Virus record (IMG/VR): IMGVR_UViG_3300021475_000048
Coordinates: 1 to 27,609 of that record
Source: a virus
Direction: 5' to 3' (one strand)
Length of the DNA: 27,609 nucleotides
The translations under genes were made by a program, and so were the position numbers. Positions 6,461-14,722 of the stretch are shown piece by piece (within the stretch, counting starts at the first letter, position 1; the number at the start of each line of letters is the position of its first letter). Below the pieces are notes generated by a model. The model had not been told where the DNA came from. It made no database searches and was given only the letters and a program-made list of their open reading frames with translations.

Positions 6461-8505
6461 TGGCCGGTTATTCCGTCACCTATACCGTCGTCGATAACGC
6501 GACCAAGCAGATCGACGCGATCAACCGGCGCATGACGCAGATGCGCGCGCCGCTCGATCGCCTATCGCGGCAGGTATCGAAGTTCGTTGACGTGTCCGGT
6601 CTGCGCAAGGTTGCGACCGGCTTCGACTGGATCGCCAAGGCGGCGGGCAGCGTGCTCCGGACGTTGACCGCGATCGTGCCGGTCATGGGCGCCATAACCG
6701 GCGCCGCGTCGATCGCCGGCATGGTCAAGCTGGTATCGCAATACGCCGCGTGGTCGCACACGCTCGTGCAAAACGCCGACAACATCGGCATGACGACGCA
6801 GCAGCTCCAGCAGTTCGAGGACGCGACGCGGCTCGCGGGCGGCAGCACAGAGGATATGACCGAGGGCCTAAAGGGGCTGCACAACACCCTTGGCAATATC
6901 AACGTCGGCAGCGGCAACGCGGCGGCGGCGCTCCAGTGGTTCAACAAGCTCGGCATCAACGCGCGCGACGCGACCGGCCACATACGCGCGACCGCCGATG
7001 TCATGCCGGAGCTGATCCAGAAAATCGCCGCGATGCCGGACCCGCTCGACCGCGCGCGCGCCGCTAACGAATTGCTCGGCGCCTCGGGCGATAAGCTGGT
7101 CGAGACGTTCCGCCAGAGCAGCCAGAGCTTCGGGCAATGGTTCAGCGACGTCAGCCGATACAAGAACCTCACCGACGAACAGAAGCAAAGCCTGCAACGG
7201 TTCACCGAGGCACAAGGTCGGCTCGCCGTTGCGTTCGATCGGCTCGGCCAGCAGATATCCGTCGTGGTCGCGCGCGACTTCGGCCCGCTGCTCCAGCACT
7301 TCGCCGACTTCGTGGAAAAGCATACGCCTGAGATCGTCGCCGCCGTCGATCGCATCTCGCAGAAATTCGCCGCGTGGCTGGAAGGCGTTGACTGGTCGAA
7401 GGTCGAGCAGGGCATCGGCAAGCTACTCGATAGCCTGCAATGGGTATTGAACCACCTCGACACGATCAAGGATGTCACCGAGGACATCGCCCTGGCGTTC
7501 GCCGTCAAGTGGGCGGTCGGGATCGTCGCCAATATCGGGACCGTCGTCGCCGCGCTTGGTCCGCTGGCCGCGGCGCTTCTCCCGATCACCGCCGCGCTCG
7601 CCATTATCACCACCTATGAACGCAACAAGGCGGGACAGAAGGAGATCGAGGACCAAGCGAAGGGCATGGGCTACGAACAGCAGTCGGGCGGCGCGTTCGG
7701 GATGCCGACCTTCCGCAATCCGACTACCGGCGAGACGCTCACATACGACCAGATGTTGGAAAAGCAGGGCCGTCCGCATGGCGGCGGCGGCTGGATCGAG
7801 AAGGGGCTGGAGCGGCTATGGAAAGGCCCCGAGGCGATCCAGCAGCAGGCAGCGCCAGGACCCATGAACCTACCGCAAGCCAAGGTGGAGCGGGGCGCAG
7901 CCATCCGCGACAAGCTCGCCGCCGATCTGAACCTGACGCCGGATCAGGCATCCGGCTTGGTCGGCAACCTACAAGCGGAGTCTGGTCTGCAAGCCGTCCA
8001 GGAGAAGGCACCAATCGGCGGCGGGCGCGGCGGCTTCGGCTGGGCGCAGTGGACCGGACCACGGCGCGATGCATTCGAGGCATACGCCAAGCAGAACAAC
8101 CTGGACCCCAAGAGCGACGAGGCGAATTACGGCTTTCTGCGCCAGGAGCTTCGGTCGCCACAGTATGCCGGCATGATGGCGGCACTGCGCACCACCAAGT
8201 CATCAGGTCAGGCAGCCGCCCTGGTCGAGCGTGAGTATGAACGCCCAGCCGTCAGCAATGCCGGCGTCCGTATCGACTACGCGCAGCAGGTCGCCAGCGC
8301 CAAGGCTCCCCCTGTTGCAGCCGCACCACCTGTTGCCACCGCGCCGCCTGTCCAGGTCGGGCAGGCTGCGCCGGTCAACGGCGCGGTCGATGTCTCGATC
8401 ACGCACAAGAACCCGCCGCCGAATAGCGCGGTCACCGCGACCGGATCGGGATCGGTCAACGTCGCGCCCGTCCGCGTCGAGCATCAGGACATGGCGAGCA
8501 TATGA
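6460..8505 (+). CDS. Tail tape measure protein with embedded tail lysozyme domain
   Basis: 681 residues. The N-terminal ~60 residues (VTYTVVDNATKQIDAINRRM) are the usual tape measure opening. Hydrophobic stretches at about residues 65-92 and 343-386 would cross the host membrane after ejection. Residues about 480-600 form a phage tail lysozyme-type domain: SGLVGNLQAESGLQ, then GFGWAQWTGPRR, then NYGFLRQEL; the Glu at 507 (QAESG) is the likely catalytic acid. The C-terminus is a Pro/Ala linker and a short tail. Tape measures usually set tail length at about 0.15 nm per residue, so at most around 100 nm here. The domain would cut peptidoglycan during DNA delivery. Confidence 0.92.
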   Translation: MAGYSVTYTVVDNATKQIDAINRRMTQMRAPLDRLSRQVSKFVDVSGLRKVATGFDWIAKAAGSVLRTLTAIVPVMGAITGAASIAGMVKLVSQYAAWSHTLVQNADNIGMTTQQLQQFEDATRLAGGSTEDMTEGLKGLHNTLGNINVGSGNAAAALQWFNKLGINARDATGHIRATADVMPELIQKIAAMPDPLDRARAANELLGASGDKLVETFRQSSQSFGQWFSDVSRYKNLTDEQKQSLQRFTEAQGRLAVAFDRLGQQISVVVARDFGPLLQHFADFVEKHTPEIVAAVDRISQKFAAWLEGVDWSKVEQGIGKLLDSLQWVLNHLDTIKDVTEDIALAFAVKWAVGIVANIGTVVAALGPLAAALLPITAALAIITTYERNKAGQKEIEDQAKGMGYEQQSGGAFGMPTFRNPTTGETLTYDQMLEKQGRPHGGGGWIEKGLERLWKGPEAIQQQAAPGPMNLPQAKVERGAAIRDKLAADLNLTPDQASGLVGNLQAESGLQAVQEKAPIGGGRGGFGWAQWTGPRRDAFEAYAKQNNLDPKSDEANYGFLRQELRSPQYAGMMAALRTTKSSGQAAALVEREYERPAVSNAGVRIDYAQQVASAKAPPVAAAPPVATAPPVQVGQAAPVNGAVDVSITHKNPPPNSAVTATGSGSVNVAPVRVEHQDMASI

Positions 8506-9383
8506 GCGGCTTCCTCGGGCCGATCAGCGGCGCGATCTCCGGCGTCAACCGGCTCGTGCAGACCACCGGCAGCGTCGTGAGCGACGTCGCGCGGATCGGC
8601 CAGAGCTTCGGCGGATCGCAGATACCGGATAGCTCGGGCGCGTCCTGGGCGGACGGCGCGTGGTTCCAGCAGCTTCAACCCGGGTCGTGGCGCGGCGTCG
8701 GCTTCGTGCTCGATGCCGGCATGACCGCCGCAGGCCGGCGCGTCGCCATCCACGAATACCCCTATCGAGACGACGCCTGGGCCGAGGACTTGGGCAAGCT
8801 GCCGAGACGGTTCTCGATCCAGGCGTTTCTTGTCGGCGATGACGTCTATCAGCAGCGCGACGCCATGCTTCGGGCCTGCGAGCAATCCGGCGCCGGCACG
8901 CTCGTGCATCCGACGCTCGGGAGCATTCAATGCGTGCTGCTGGAGTTCCAGTGCGCCGACCGGCGCGAGCGCGGTCGCGTCGTCGAGCTTCAGTTCTCTT
9001 TTATCGTCGCCGGGGACGTCAAATATCCGGCGACCACGACCGCGACCGCGCAGACCGTCGTCGCCGCCGCCGCTCAACTCAACATCGCGTCGGCCTCCGA
9101 CCTAGGGTCCGCCCTGGCGAGCGTCGCCAGCGTCGCGCACGCGGCGACCGCTTCGGTCGGTCAGTTCACCGGGATCGCGATGAGCGCGGTCAATGACGCC
9201 AGCCGGATATTCAACAGCGTCCGCGGTCTCGCCGGCTTCTATGGCAGGTATGGGACCGGAAGCCGGTCGACCCTCCAGCCGGTGACCGCGACCGTCCAGG
9301 GCGCGCTCGCCGCGGCGACGACGGCGCGGACCTTGGTCAACTCGACCGCCAATCTCGTGAACACCGCCGCGAGCTTCCTATGA
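8502..9383 (+). CDS. gpN-like protein, DNA circularization N-terminal domain
   Basis: 293 residues, overlapping the tape measure stop (ATGA). Residues about 48-170 carry the gpN N-terminal domain: SWRGVGFVLDAG, RRVAIHEYPYRDD, WAEDLGKLPRRFSIQAFLVGDD, RDAMLRACEQSGAGTLVHPTLG. In Mu, gpN is a baseplate/tail protein; the family name 'DNA circularization' is historical. The rest, about 120 residues, is Ala/Ser/Val rich. In Mu-like phages the C-terminal domain follows in the same polypeptide; here it is a separate overlapping gene. Confidence 0.88.
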   Translation: MSGFLGPISGAISGVNRLVQTTGSVVSDVARIGQSFGGSQIPDSSGASWADGAWFQQLQPGSWRGVGFVLDAGMTAAGRRVAIHEYPYRDDAWAEDLGKLPRRFSIQAFLVGDDVYQQRDAMLRACEQSGAGTLVHPTLGSIQCVLLEFQCADRRERGRVVELQFSFIVAGDVKYPATTTATAQTVVAAAAQLNIASASDLGSALASVASVAHAATASVGQFTGIAMSAVNDASRIFNSVRGLAGFYGRYGTGSRSTLQPVTATVQGALAAATTARTLVNSTANLVNTAASFL

Positions 9384-9946
9384 GCGCGCAATCCGACGCC
9401 TTCGCCGCTGCCGGGGTCGATCTCGCGAACGCCCTCGCCGCGTCCGCCAATGATCCCGCCGACGCGATCCGGCTCCTCCTGCCGCTCGCCGGCTGGATGC
9501 CGCCGCCGATCGCCGGGGCCGGTCCCTTGTCCGCCGAAGCGCGCGCCGCGCAGGACGCTTTGGCGTCCACCCTCCGATGTGCCTGTTGCGCGGCTCTAGC
9601 GCAGGCTACGCAGGCTTACCTGCCGAACTCCTACCAAGACGCCGTAGCCGTCCGGATCGCCGTATGCGGCGCGCTAGACGCCGAAGCGACGCGGGCCGGC
9701 GACGCCGGCAAGGATGCGACCTATCAGGCGTTGCGGACGCTTCGCGCCGCCGTCGCGCTCGATCTCGCGGTGCGCGGCGCCAATCTCGCATGGCTGGTCG
9801 AGATCGACACCCGCGCGCCCATGCCATCGCTCGCCGAAGCCTGGACGCTCTATCAGGACACGCCGCGCGAGCCGGGGCTTGTCGCGTCCGCCGATCCGCC
9901 GCATCCGCTGTTCCTGCCGACCGCCTTCCCGGCGTTGAACCAATGA
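9380..9946 (+). CDS. gpN-like C-terminal domain as a separate protein
   Basis: 188 residues, overlapping the previous stop (ATGA). The part from about residue 55 to the end, with LRCACCAALAQATQAYLPNSYQDAVAVR, YQALRTLRAAVALDLAVRGANL, and LAEAWTLYQDTPREPGLV, matches the alpha-helical C-terminal half of Mu gpN-type proteins (helices with SYQDA, ARG and LYQD motifs, ending in PLFLP). The summed length of this gene and its neighbour (481) is about that of undivided gpN proteins. It is likely a baseplate component. Whether it is a natural split or an assembly frameshift is discussed in the findings. Confidence 0.7.
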   Translation: MSAQSDAFAAAGVDLANALAASANDPADAIRLLLPLAGWMPPPIAGAGPLSAEARAAQDALASTLRCACCAALAQATQAYLPNSYQDAVAVRIAVCGALDAEATRAGDAGKDATYQALRTLRAAVALDLAVRGANLAWLVEIDTRAPMPSLAEAWTLYQDTPREPGLVASADPPHPLFLPTAFPALNQ

Positions 9947-11142
9947 GCGACGCGCACGGCGTCGTCACGCATGGTCCGCCGCCAGGATCGAGCGACGTCC
10001 TGACGCTGATCGTCGGTCTCCAGGCGGTTACTGGCTGGCAGCGGGTATCCGTCACGCGACCCCTTGCGGCGATTCCGGCGAGCTTCTCGATCGAGGCGAC
10101 CGAGAAGTATCCCAATGCCGCCGACATCGACCTAAAGCCGGGGCAGCCTTGCACCGTCCAAATCGGCGCCGATCTCGTGCTGACCGGCTATGTCGACCGC
10201 TACACCTCCGAGATCAGCGGCGAGCAGCACACGATCCGGATCATCGGGCGCAGCAAGAGCGAGGACCTCGTTGACTGCTCGGCGATCGTTGAGAACACCA
10301 GCGCCGGAAGCGAAAGCAAAGAGGGGATGCAAATCCGCAACGGCTCGACGCTCGACATCGTTCGCAAGCTCGCCGCGCCGTACGGCGTCCAAGTCCAGAG
10401 CACGGCGGGCGATGGCATTCAGGTGCCGCAGTTCAACATCAATCTCGGCGAGACCGTCTGGGAGATCATCGACCGGATCACCCGCTATTCCGAGATGATC
10501 CCGTACGACCTGCCGGATGGCTCGGTCATGCTCGCCAAGGTCGGCACCGAGTCGATGGCGTCGGGCTTTACGGTCGGCGAGAACGTCGAGACCGCTGGTG
10601 TCAGCTTCTCGATGGATCAACGCTATCAGGAATACGAAGGCCATCTAATCTCGATGATGGCGCTCGGCACCGACGCCGGAATCAACTCGCCGACCGTCGG
10701 CCAGATCGTCCGCGACGACGAAGTGCCGCGCTTCCGCAAGCTCTATGTCATCAGCGAGCAATTCGTTATGGGCCAGCCGCTCGCCGGTAAGCGCGCGCTC
10801 TGGGAAAAGAACCGCCGATGGGGGCAGAGCTTCGCTTTTACCGTCAAGTGCGACGCATGGCGCGACGCTGCCGGCAAGCTCTGGGAGCCGAACAAGCTCG
10901 CGCCGATCACCGCGCCACAGTTGAAGCTCGCCAACAAAAGCTGGCTGATCGGCACCGTCACCTATGTCCGCGACGAAGCCGGCCAGCACGCGCAACTAGG
11001 ACTATGGCCGCCCGAGGCGTTCACCGTTGAGCCGACATCGCCGAACATGCTGGTCACGCAGGACGACGTAAACAACGCCAATCCGACCAAGCCGAACGCC
11101 GACAACAGCTTTAATCCGAAGGGCGGGACCGTCAGCACATGA
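9943..11142 (+). CDS. Baseplate hub protein (Mu gpP / gp44 family)
   Basis: 399 residues, starting at the ATG that overlaps the previous stop (ATGA). Features: [22 protein letters not shown] near the N-terminus, [38 protein letters not shown], and [16 protein letters not shown], all typical of the Mu gp44/P2 gpD-like hub. The hub is a trimeric tube-like collar that links tail tube and central spike. The frame is open 366 bases further upstream, inside the previous gene, but the translation there is Arg-rich shadow. The C-terminal 30 residues are Asn/Pro rich. Confidence 0.92.
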   Translation: MSDAHGVVTHGPPPGSSDVLTLIVGLQAVTGWQRVSVTRPLAAIPASFSIEATEKYPNAADIDLKPGQPCTVQIGADLVLTGYVDRYTSEISGEQHTIRIIGRSKSEDLVDCSAIVENTSAGSESKEGMQIRNGSTLDIVRKLAAPYGVQVQSTAGDGIQVPQFNINLGETVWEIIDRITRYSEMIPYDLPDGSVMLAKVGTESMASGFTVGENVETAGVSFSMDQRYQEYEGHLISMMALGTDAGINSPTVGQIVRDDEVPRFRKLYVISEQFVMGQPLAGKRALWEKNRRWGQSFAFTVKCDAWRDAAGKLWEPNKLAPITAPQLKLANKSWLIGTVTYVRDEAGQHAQLGLWPPEAFTVEPTSPNMLVTQDDVNNANPTKPNADNSFNPKGGTVST

Positions 11143-12344
11143 GCGTGACGGATCGGCTCTATCGCCGCGCCCAGATGACGATCGCGCCGGTCAAGATTAC
11201 CGCGACCGACGACACCGGCCCCATCCATCGTGCACAGGTGCGCGGCTTTCCGCCCGAGACGATCGACGCGCTGCCGGTGTTGCAGATTTACGGTCTCGCG
11301 TCGCACGCAATGCCGGGGTCGGACGCGATGGCGATCTTCGGGTCGGGCGACCGATCAAACGGCGTCATCGTCGCAACCGGCAATCAGAAGTATCGGCTAC
11401 GCAATCTCCTGCTCGGCGAGGTCGCGCTCTATGACAGCCACAGCAGCGTCATAAAGCTCGCCAATGGCGGCAACATCGAAGTCGCCGCGACCGGCAAGCA
11501 CACGACCACGGTTCCGACCGTCGAGGTCAACGCCTCCGACGGTGTGACCGTGACGACGCCTCTCGTGCACGTCGAGGGCCGGCAGACCATGGCGTATGAG
11601 CCTGCGGACCCGAACGAAGTCGTCACCAAGCATTACTGCGACGCGAACCGGGGCGGCGGCTCGGCGGGACCGCCTGGGCCTGCTGGACCTGCTGGGCCGA
11701 CCGGACCCGCTGGGCCGACCGGAGCGACCGGACCCGCTGGGCCCACCGGACCACAGGGGCCGAAGGGCGATACCGGCGCGACCGGCTCGACCGGCGCCCA
11801 AGGCCCGCCAGGAGCAGCTTCGACGGTTCCCGGTCCTGCGGGTCCGACCGGAGCAACCGGGCCGCAAGGTCCGATCGGCTTGACTGGCGCAACCGGCGCG
11901 ACCGGAGCAACGGGGCCGCAAGGTCCGATCGGCCTGACCGGCGCGACCGGCGCGCAAGGTCCGCAAGGGGTCGCCGGCACACCCGGCGCCACAGGGCCGC
12001 AAGGCCCCGCCGGCGCTGATTCGACGGTTCCCGGTCCGGTAGGGCCGACCGGCGCGACGGGGCCGCAAGGCCCTGCCGGAGCGACCGGAGCGACCGGGCC
12101 GCAGGGTCCGGCTGGCGCGACCGGAGCGACCGGGCCGGCAGGGCCGGCGCGCGTCAGCGCCGACGCGAACAATTCCGCGCGGCTCGGCAGCGACGGTTTC
12201 GTATGGGTGCCGCCGATCGGCGCGTCGCAATGGGACGGTCACGCGCTCGAATTCGACGCGGCGGCGGTCAGCGCGCTCGATCAGCTTTCCGCCGTCGTCG
12301 CCGAGCTTACCGCGCGGATCGCTGCGCTCGAGGCGCGCCCATGA
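11139..12344 (+). CDS. Central spike gp45-like protein fused to collagen-like repeats
   Basis: 401 residues, overlapping the hub stop (ATGA). Residues 1 to about 150 match the Mu gp45 baseplate spike: an OB-fold N-terminus ([22 protein letters not shown]), [24 protein letters not shown], then a beta-helix-like region with [12 protein letters not shown] fibre-type module follows ([17 protein letters not shown], similar to the ATKQYVDA motif of tail fibres). Residues 177-337 are Gly-X-Y triplets ([12 protein letters not shown]), broken twice by an STVPG insert. The end has [10 protein letters not shown] and a short coiled-coil ([12 protein letters not shown]). In Mu the spike ends in a metal-binding tip; here the tip is replaced or extended by a rod. 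Confidence 0.85.
   Translation: MSVTDRLYRRAQMTIAPVKITATDDTGPIHRAQVRGFPPETIDALPVLQIYGLASHAMPGSDAMAIFGSGDRSNGVIVATGNQKYRLRNLLLGEVALYDSHSSVIKLANGGNIEVAATGKHTTTVPTVEVNASDGVTVTTPLVHVEGRQTMAYEPADPNEVVTKHYCDANRGGGSAGPPGPAGPAGPTGPAGPTGATGPAGPTGPQGPKGDTGATGSTGAQGPPGAASTVPGPAGPTGATGPQGPIGLTGATGATGATGPQGPIGLTGATGAQGPQGVAGTPGATGPQGPAGADSTVPGPVGPTGATGPQGPAGATGATGPQGPAGATGATGPAGPARVSADANNSARLGSDGFVWVPPIGASQWDGHALEFDAAAVSALDQLSAVVAELTARIAALEARP
11667..12149 (+). repeat. Collagen-like Gly-X-Y coding repeat
   Basis: About 53 Gly-X-Y triplets inside the spike gene. A unit reading [17 protein letters not shown] occurs twice, starting at 11850 and 11904 (period 54 bases, 18 residues). Another unit, STVPGP[12 protein letters not shown], also occurs twice. 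The DNA is repetitive and GC rich, so repeat number probably varies by slippage or recombination. The opposite strand is also open here for about 540 bases, but that follows from codon composition. Confidence 0.85.
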
Positions 12345-12934
12345 CCGGCTGGATCGAGGAAGCCGGCTTGCCAGTTCCTTCTGCCGATGGCGTGTTGCAG
12401 CCGGCGAATTGCGCGGGCGACGTTTACATCCTGTGGGATAACGTCAACGCGCAAGGCGACTGGACCCTGGCGGTCGGCGATCTCCAGACCGGGCAAGACT
12501 TGGAGACTGCGTGCCTGGTGTCGCTGTTCTCCGACAAGCTCGCGACGCCCGACTTCGTTCCGACCGATGGCACGAGCGACCGGCGCGGCTGGTGGGCCGA
12601 TCCTTACAACGATCAGCCGCTAGGCTCGAACCTCTGGCAGCTAGAGCGCGCCAAGAAAACCCGCGACACGCTCGGTCTCGCGCGCCGCTATGCCGAAGAG
12701 GCGTTGCAATGGCTGGTCGATGACGGGGTGGCGAAGCAGATCGCCGTCAATACGTCCTGGCTCGGCGCCGCGGTCGGCTCGACCTTGCTCGGGATCGGGA
12801 TCGCGATCCTAAAGCCGGATGGAACCGTGACCCGCTTTACGTTCGGCTGGGCGTGGCAAGGCCTCGCCGTCCTGCCGTCGCCAGTTCGCGTTCCGCCGCC
12901 GCCTATGCAACGCCAGCGCGCGATGGTGAGGTAA
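12341..12934 (+). CDS. Baseplate wedge protein (Mu gp46 family)
   Basis: 197 residues from an ATG that overlaps the spike stop (ATGA). [59 protein letters not shown] and [18 protein letters not shown] are the hallmark blocks of the phage GP46 family, related to gp25-like wedge proteins that nucleate sheath assembly at the baseplate. The C-terminal 15 residues are Pro/Arg rich. The frame is open for 138 bases upstream within the spike gene, but this is shadow. The order 45-46-47-48 is conserved with Mu. Confidence 0.9.
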   Translation: MTGWIEEAGLPVPSADGVLQPANCAGDVYILWDNVNAQGDWTLAVGDLQTGQDLETACLVSLFSDKLATPDFVPTDGTSDRRGWWADPYNDQPLGSNLWQLERAKKTRDTLGLARRYAEEALQWLVDDGVAKQIAVNTSWLGAAVGSTLLGIGIAILKPDGTVTRFTFGWAWQGLAVLPSPVRVPPPPMQRQRAMVR

Positions 12935-12936
12935 AT

Positions 12937-14040
12937 ATGCCCTTCGCTAGACCGACTTTGACCGCGCTGCGCAATCAAGCAATCCAAGACGTCACGACAA
13001 GCGGGGTGCCGGGTCTCGACGGCTTGCTCCGCAACGCGGTGCTGCGCGCCCTCGCGTGGTGCATGTCCGGTCTCGCGTATTCGGTTTACGGCTATGTTGA
13101 CTGGATCAGCCGCCAGTCGGTTCCGTTTACCGCGACCGACGAATATCTATACGCCTGGGCGGCGATGATCGGCGTCTATCAAAAGGACAGCACGCCCGCG
13201 ACCGGCAGCGCGCAATTTACCGGCACCGCCGATCTCGTGCTGCCTTCCGGAGCGTCGCTAACCCGCCAGGACGGCACTCCCTATACGACGACTGCCGATG
13301 GCACCGTTGATGCGACCGGCGCGCTGGTCGTGCCGATCGTCGCCGCCGTCAATGGCGCCGCGACGAACGCCGATACCGGCGTTGCGATCTCGATCGACAA
13401 TCCGGTGCCGGGGATCAACTCAGGCGGCGTGACCGTCTCGCCGTTGACCGGAGGCAGCGACCAGGAGAAGCAAGACGAACTGCGGACGCGAATGCTGTTC
13501 AAGTATGCTCAACCGCCGCAGGGCGGCGCCGCGTCCGATTACATCGAGTGGGCGATGGAGGTGCCCGGCTGCACGCGCGCCTGGATACAATCGAGCGCCG
13601 GTCAGGTTCAGGTCTATCCGATGTTCGACGTTGCCAATGCTGCCGATGGCGGCTTTCCGCAAGGCACCGACGGTTGCGCGAGCGAGGAGATTCGAGGACC
13701 GACCGCGAGCGGCGATCAACTCGCCGTCGCCGAACATATCTGGCCGGTGCAGCCGGTCACCGCGCTTGTGTTCGTCGCCGCGCCAGTGCCGTCACCGATC
13801 GATGTGACGCTCGCCAATCTCGATCCCTCGACGGTCGCGATGGAAGCCGACATCCTCGCATCGCTACAAGACGCCTTCCTGGCGATCGGCGAGATCGCGG
13901 GAACCGTCTATCCGTCGCAGCTTTACGCCGCGATCAGCGCGACACCGGGCGTCAACCGCTTCGACATGACGATCCCCGCGACGCCGGTCACTGCGCCAGC
14001 CGGAGCGTTGCCGGTCATGGGCAACCTGACGATTATCTAA
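12937..14040 (+). CDS. Baseplate J-like protein (Mu gp47 family)
   Basis: 367 residues. The N-terminus has FARPTLTALRNQAIQDV, then YVDWISRQSVPFTATDEYLYAWAAMIGV. A central domain includes ATGSAQFTG, LPSGASLTRQDGTPY and NADTGVAISIDNPVPGINS, then GGSDQEKQDELRTRML. All are typical of Mu gp47 and P2 gpJ proteins, which form the baseplate wedge and control the switch to contraction. The C-terminal part (VAMEADILASLQDAFLAIGEIAGTVYPSQLYAAI) is also conserved. It starts three bases after gp46; the stop overlaps the gp48 start (TAATG). Confidence 0.93.
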   Translation: MPFARPTLTALRNQAIQDVTTSGVPGLDGLLRNAVLRALAWCMSGLAYSVYGYVDWISRQSVPFTATDEYLYAWAAMIGVYQKDSTPATGSAQFTGTADLVLPSGASLTRQDGTPYTTTADGTVDATGALVVPIVAAVNGAATNADTGVAISIDNPVPGINSGGVTVSPLTGGSDQEKQDELRTRMLFKYAQPPQGGAASDYIEWAMEVPGCTRAWIQSSAGQVQVYPMFDVANAADGGFPQGTDGCASEEIRGPTASGDQLAVAEHIWPVQPVTALVFVAAPVPSPIDVTLANLDPSTVAMEADILASLQDAFLAIGEIAGTVYPSQLYAAISATPGVNRFDMTIPATPVTAPAGALPVMGNLTII

Positions 14041-14708
14041 TGCCGCTCCCCGTCGCGTCCGCGACCGACTACCTTTGGCAGTTTCAGCGTCTCCTACCAC
14101 GCGGTCGCGTCTGGCAGCGCGGCTGGGGCACGCTGCAAGCCGCGCATCTGCTCACCCTTATGCCGACCTGGGCGCGGTTGCATACGCGAGCCGGCGAAGT
14201 CATCGCCGAGACGTTCCCTTGCACCGTCGCCGCCGAAATGCTGCCGGAGTGGGAAGCGACGCTTGGCCTGCCCGACTGCGAAGCCCTCGATACCGTCCAG
14301 CAGCGGCAGGCAGCAGTGTGCGCCAAGTTCTCGATGCGCGGGGGGCAGTCGATTGACTACTTTATCGAGCTTGCAGCCGCGCATGGTTACACGATCAAGG
14401 TCGAGACCTTTTCCGCGTTCCGCGTTGACATCAACCGCGCCGAGCAGCCGCTCTATGACAGCGCGTGGGACTACGCCTGGACGGTCTACTCGACGACGGA
14501 GAACTACACCTATTTCCGCGCTGATCTCTCGCACGCGGATGAGCCGCTCGCCGCCTGGGGCAACGCTCAACTCGAATGCCTGATCCGCATGTATGCGCCA
14601 GCGCACACCGTCCCGATGTTCCAATACACCACGCCGGTCGCCGTATGGGACCGCGGCGGTTCGCTCTGGGACAATGACGCTTCGGTGTGGGACGGCCTAG
14701 GAAGCTAA
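14040..14708 (+). CDS. Baseplate/tail protein, YmfQ/DUF2313 (Mu gp48 family)
   Basis: 222 residues, overlapping the gp47 stop (TAATG). Features: YLWQFQRLLPRGRVWQRGWGT, MPTWARLHTRAGEVIAETFPCTVAAEMLPEWEATLGLPD, then VQQRQAAVCAKFSMRGGQS and DYFIELAAAHGYTIKVE. This is the YmfQ/Mu gp48 family, which links the wedges to fibres. The C-terminus is unusual: a short Trp-Asp repeat (WDRGGSL-WDNDASV-WD, period seven) that may bind a fibre. The next gene, after 14 bases, is the fibre. Confidence 0.9.
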   Translation: MPLPVASATDYLWQFQRLLPRGRVWQRGWGTLQAAHLLTLMPTWARLHTRAGEVIAETFPCTVAAEMLPEWEATLGLPDCEALDTVQQRQAAVCAKFSMRGGQSIDYFIELAAAHGYTIKVETFSAFRVDINRAEQPLYDSAWDYAWTVYSTTENYTYFRADLSHADEPLAAWGNAQLECLIRMYAPAHTVPMFQYTTPVAVWDRGGSLWDNDASVWDGLGS

Positions 14709-14722
14709 CGGAGTGAACGCAA

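Noticed and set aside
6480-7613. 377-residue ORF on the minus strand opposite the tape measure gene
   Set aside because: It mirrors the tape measure codons, is rich in Ser/Ala/Arg, has no domain or ribosome-binding site, and lies within a clearly coding plus-strand gene.
9577-9942. Upstream extension of the hub gene frame
   Set aside because: Arg-rich shadow of the gpN C-terminal gene; the ATG at 9943 with ATGA overlap and gp44 homology starts the real gene.
11633-12172. Gly/Pro-rich 179-residue minus-strand ORF resembling collagen or elastin
   Set aside because: It is the reverse complement of GGN-CCN-ACC repeats, which also read as Gly/Pro/Ala triplets; the plus-strand spike gene explains it.
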